64,000 nucleotides of DNA, taken from positions 1 to 64,000 of the forward strand of contig CAZFDK010000009.1 in assembly GCA_964518305.1 (NCBI GenBank). Direction: 5' to 3'. The DNA comes from Caribbeanibacter sp964518305 (GTDB lineage: Bacteria > Gemmatimonadota > Gemmatimonadetes > Palauibacterales > Palauibacteraceae). Positions 61,344-64,000 of this stretch are shown one piece after another (within the stretch, counting starts at the first letter, position 1; every line of letters starts with the position of its first letter). Position numbers and translations under genes: made by a program. The notes beneath the pieces are model-generated. The model did not search any database. It had not been told where the DNA came from and saw only the letters and a list, made by a program, of their open reading frames with translations.

Positions 61344-62285
61344 ATGGCTTCTGGTGGTCTTCCCGTCGTGGACGAGCAGGACTCCCGCACAGAGACCGCG
61401 GGTGCTCCCGAGGTGGAGCTCGAGCACCTCGACACCCTCTGGTTCCAGGTCACCGGCACGATCTGCAACCTGGAATGCTCCCACTGCTTCATCTCCTGTT
61501 CGCCGGACAACCACACCCTGGAGTTCCTGGAGCTGGAGACGGTCCTGGACTGGGTGGAGCGCTCGAGCGCGTGGGGCGTGAAGGAGTTCTACGTCACCGG
61601 GGGCGAGCCCTTCATGCACCGGGACCTGGCGACGATGCTGGAGGCCATGCTGCAGCGTGGCCCTGCCTCGGTGCTCACCAACGGCACCCTGCTGCGGGAG
61701 AAGACCCTCGACCGCCTGGCCGAGGCCCACGAGGAGTCGCGGTACTCGCTGGAGGTCCGGGTGAGCATCGATGGCCCGAACCCCGAGATGAACGACCCGA
61801 TCCGCGGCGAGGGCAACTTCGAGCGGGCCATGGAGGGGGTTCGCAAGCTGCTGGACCACGGCTTCCTCCCCATCGTCACCGCCACCCAGGTCTGGGATCA
61901 GGAGGAGGACGAGGCCGTCCGCCGGGAGTTCATGGAGAATCTTCGGGCGCAGGGCTACGAGAACCCCCGCCTGAAGATCCTCCCCTCCATCAAGACCGGC
62001 CGCGAGGCCGCCCGCAGCCGCGGCTACGGCGAGGGCGAGCGAGTGACGGCGGCCATGATGGAGGGCTACGACGAGGAGCAGCTCATCTGCTCCAGCGCAC
62101 GGGTCGTGACCAGCGAGGGCGTCCACGTGTGCCCGATCCTGGTGGACCAGCCCGACTCGCTCATGGGCCAGACCATGGAGGAGGCCGATGAGCCCTTCGA
62201 GCTGAAGCACCAGGCGTGCTACACCTGCTGGCTTCACGGCGCCATCTGCTCGAACTACGGCGGCATCGGCGAGGAGGTGACCTGA
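61344..62285 (+). CDS. radical SAM protein with SPASM-like C-terminus
   Basis: 313 aa. The [4Fe-4S]-SAM motif is CNLECSHC (Cys41, Cys45, Cys48), followed by the usual VTGGEPFMHRDL and VSIDGPN. Extra Cys near the end (LICSSARVV, VCPILV, CYTCWLHGAICSNYGG) suggest a second cluster of the SPASM/twitch kind. ATG at 61344 with GGAGCAGG; an earlier GTG exists. It ends one base before the next gene, so the two probably act together. No precursor peptide is visible nearby. Substrate unknown. Confidence 0.82.
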   Translation: MASGGLPVVDEQDSRTETAGAPEVELEHLDTLWFQVTGTICNLECSHCFISCSPDNHTLEFLELETVLDWVERSSAWGVKEFYVTGGEPFMHRDLATMLEAMLQRGPASVLTNGTLLREKTLDRLAEAHEESRYSLEVRVSIDGPNPEMNDPIRGEGNFERAMEGVRKLLDHGFLPIVTATQVWDQEEDEAVRREFMENLRAQGYENPRLKILPSIKTGREAARSRGYGEGERVTAAMMEGYDEEQLICSSARVVTSEGVHVCPILVDQPDSLMGQTMEEADEPFELKHQACYTCWLHGAICSNYGGIGEEVT

Positions 62286-62286
62286 C

Positions 62287-63087
62287 GTGCCCCGTCGGAT
62301 CGCCGTCTTCGGCGGCGTCTACAGCAACTGGCGCGCCCTGGAGGCGGTGGTGGAGGACGCGACCCGCCGCGGCGCCGACGACCTCTACTGCCTCGGAGAT
62401 CTCGGTGCCTTCGGCCCCAACCCGGACAGGATTCCGCCCCGGCTGATCGAGGCCGACGTGACGACGATCCGGGGCAACTACGACGACTCCATCAGCCGCG
62501 GCCTGGACGACTGCCAGTGCGGCTACACCGATCCGCGCGACAACCACTTCGCCCGGCTCTCCTACCGCTACACCTTTCGGAACACCTCGGAGCGATGGCG
62601 GGAGTGGATGGGGACCCTGCCGGAGCAGCTGCGGATCGAGATGAACGGCCGCCAGGTGCTGATGTGTCACGGCAGTCCGCGACGCATGAACGAGTTCCTC
62701 TGGGAGTCCACCAGCTCCACGCAGTTCCTGGAGTGGATGGCGGGGGAGCACGGCGCCGACGTGGTGCTCTGCACGCACACGGGGATCCACTGGAAGCGGC
62801 GGCTCCCGGGCGGCGGCCTGTTCGCCAACGTCGGCTGCATCGGCCGGCCCGCCAACGACGGGCGCACGGACGTGTGGTACACCCTCCTGACGGCCGGGGA
62901 CGACCGCGAGGACGACCCGTCCCTGGACGTGAACTTCATCCCGGTATCCTACGACCACGAGGCACTGGCCGAGGAGATGCGTCGCGAGGATCTGCCCGAG
63001 GAGTTCGTGGAGACGATCCTCACCGGCTGGTGGACCACCTGCCTGGAGGTGCTGCCGGCCAAGGAGCGCCGCCGCGGCCGGCACTAG
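62287..63087 (+). CDS. metallophosphatase-fold protein with altered motif I
   Basis: 266 aa. Calcineurin-like motifs are partly present: GDLGAFGPNPD, GNYDDS (usually GNHD), MCHGSPRR and CTHTGIHW (usually GHTH). The first motif, normally DxH (SDIHGN), reads GGVYSN (residues 9-14), so two metal ligands are missing. A DDCQCGYTDPRDNHF segment with two Cys is unusual for the fold. GTG start, one base after the radical SAM stop. It may act on a different substrate, bind one metal, or be a non-enzymatic partner. Confidence 0.78.
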   Translation: MPRRIAVFGGVYSNWRALEAVVEDATRRGADDLYCLGDLGAFGPNPDRIPPRLIEADVTTIRGNYDDSISRGLDDCQCGYTDPRDNHFARLSYRYTFRNTSERWREWMGTLPEQLRIEMNGRQVLMCHGSPRRMNEFLWESTSSTQFLEWMAGEHGADVVLCTHTGIHWKRRLPGGGLFANVGCIGRPANDGRTDVWYTLLTAGDDREDDPSLDVNFIPVSYDHEALAEEMRREDLPEEFVETILTGWWTTCLEVLPAKERRRGRH

Positions 63088-63139
63088 GGCACCCACAACA
63101 CCCACTTCCCCGGTGGCACCTGCCCGTCGGAGGGGTTCG

Positions 63140-63168
63140 TTGACGCCCCCGGACCCCCGGCCTAGCTT
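63140..63168 (+). promoter_or_regulatory. sigma-factor gene promoter
   Basis: TTGACG (63140-63145), 17-base spacer, TAGCTT (63163-63168). The leader to the ATG at 63241 is about 65 bases. The -10 is identical to that of the ExbB-like gene. Confidence 0.55.
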
Positions 63169-63240
63169 GGTCGCCCGGGTGCCGCGAGCCGGGCGGCCGC
63201 GGCGCCATGAATCTCGGCCAGAGTGCACGTCGACCCTGAC

Positions 63241-64000
63241 ATGTCTACCAACACGGCCGGTTCCCGCGCCTCCTCCGGCAGTATCGGCGACGACGTGCTG
63301 GATCTGTACCTGGACGACGTCAGCCGCCACGACCTCCTCGATTCCGAAGAGGAGGAGCGCGTCGCCCGGCGGGCCCGTGCGGGCGACGAGCAGGCCCTCG
63401 AGCGCCTGGTCCGGGCGAACCTGCGTTTCGTGATCTCGGTCGCCAAGAAGTACAAGAACCGCGGGGTCGCCTTCGAGGACCTCATCCAGGAAGGCAACGT
63501 GGGCCTGGTGAAGGCGGCGAAGAAGTTCGATCCCGAGCGGGGCGTGAAGTTCATCAGCTACGCCGTGTGGTGGATCCGACAGTCGATCCTCTCGGCCCTG
63601 GCGCGCCAGAGCCGCTCGGTCCGCCTCCCGCTCAACCGGGCCACCGAGATGTCGAGGATGCTCCGCACCCGGAGCGAGCTGCGGCAGGAGCTGGGGAGGG
63701 ATCCGAAGCCCGAGGAGATCGCCGAGGAGACGGATCTGGACGTCGACACCGTGGAGATGCTGCAGCGCCTGAACACGGCGGAAGTCCGACTGGACGCCCC
63801 CGTGGGCGAGGAGGACGACAGCCACCTGATCGAGCGCTTCTTCGTGGAGGGGCCCTCCGTGGAGGACGACCTGGAGGAGAAGCTGCTCCACGAACACGTG
63901 GTCCAGGCACTCTCCACGATCCGCTCGCGGGACGCCCGCGTGATCCGCCTCTACTACGGGCTGCAGGGATCGGAGGAGCACACCCTGGAGGAGATCGGGG
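63241..64000 (+). CDS. rpoD: primary-type sigma factor (RpoD/SigA family), truncated by window end
   Basis: The first 253 residues are visible and the frame is open to base 64000. Region 1.2 (DVLDLYLDDVSRHDLL), region 2 (LVRANLRFVISVAKKYKNRG, FEDLIQEGNVGLVKAAKKFD, YAVWWIRQSI), region 3 and the beginning of region 4 are present. There is no region 1.1, so this is a short SigA or group 2 factor. It reads promoters such as TTGACA-N17/18-TATAAT seen across the window. ATG at 63241 lacks a clear Shine-Dalgarno sequence; an in-frame GTG lies at 63223. Confidence 0.93.
   Translation, partial: MSTNTAGSRASSGSIGDDVLDLYLDDVSRHDLLDSEEEERVARRARAGDEQALERLVRANLRFVISVAKKYKNRGVAFEDLIQEGNVGLVKAAKKFDPERGVKFISYAVWWIRQSILSALARQSRSVRLPLNRATEMSRMLRTRSELRQELGRDPKPEEIAEETDLDVDTVEMLQRLNTAEVRLDAPVGEEDDSHLIERFFVEGPSVEDDLEEKLLHEHVVQALSTIRSRDARVIRLYYGLQGSEEHTLEEIG

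Noticed and set aside
63140..63240. Alternative ATG at 63207 for the sigma-factor gene.
   Set aside because: It is out of frame with the conserved regions.

Overview
The window is about 64 kb of GC-rich (about 70%) bacterial chromosome from a didermic (Gram-negative) organism: it encodes a TonB-dependent receptor, an outer-membrane barrel, lipoproteins with lipoboxes and a long YidC with a periplasmic domain. Proteins are acidic and codons strongly GC-ending, and GTG/TTG starts are common (parB, polA, dppB and the ExbB-like gene start at TTG). Gene order and content (bactofilin next to ParAB, ADP-forming acetate-CoA ligase, split E1 dehydrogenase, CorA, two-subunit GcvP) suggest a Gemmatimonadota-like, perhaps salt-adapted lineage. 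That is inference, because there is no rRNA gene in the window. A 100-N scaffold gap at 10201-10300 shows this is a draft or metagenome assembly.

Layout. 0-5.7 kb: YgfZ-like protein, then pyruvate/2-oxoacid dehydrogenase E1 alpha, E1 beta and E2, and a DUF1802 protein. 5.7-6.5 kb: a convergent AbrB/PIN toxin-antitoxin-like pair whose PIN active site looks degenerate. 6.5-10 kb: a noncoding block with four DnaA-box-like sequences, then the leftward operon parA-parB-M23 peptidase-bactofilin. 10-18 kb: the replication-origin neighbourhood, with two perfect parS sites flanking mnmG, a rightward acylphosphatase and Fpg-like glycosylase, and leftward rpmH-rnpA-yidD-yidC-mnmE. 18-21 kb: divergent promoters for rpmH and dnaA, then dnaA and dnaN with a candidate origin between them.

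21-31 kb: QueD-like protein, ADP-forming CoA ligase, a response regulator-Yip1-NUDIX-beta-lactamase-fold run, leftward dapF-mutY, an ABC exporter pair and corA. 31-37 kb: glycine cleavage genes gcvH, gcvPA and gcvPB with an inserted UPF0173 metal-dependent hydrolase and a lipoate ligase. gcvH has a promoter followed by a strongly folded leader that could switch access to its ribosome binding site. 36.7-42.3 kb: a peptide/nickel-type ABC importer with the two ATPases fused. 42.3-46 kb: an orphan ExbB/TolQ-like gene and polA.

46-51 kb: a probable copper acquisition and delivery set (Cys/His-rich small protein, TonB receptor, SCO1, CtaG) serving cytochrome oxidase. 51-55 kb: leftward outer-membrane barrel, soluble PAS histidine kinase and a small unknown protein. 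55-64 kb: malic enzyme-phosphotransacetylase, PEP carboxykinase, SAMHD1-like HD hydrolase, PP2C phosphatase, a radical SAM/SPASM-like protein paired with an unusual metallophosphatase-fold protein, and the first 253 codons of a primary-type sigma factor.

How the genes relate. The lipoyl-dependent dehydrogenase, glycine cleavage and lipoate ligase genes form one cofactor theme. maeB, pckA and the acetate-CoA ligase cover the PEP-pyruvate-acetyl-CoA node. The dnaA, parABS and bactofilin region links replication, segregation and envelope shape. The most promising undescribed elements are the gcvH leader, the DnaA-box cluster beside the bactofilin/ParAB operon, and the radical SAM plus altered phosphatase pair.
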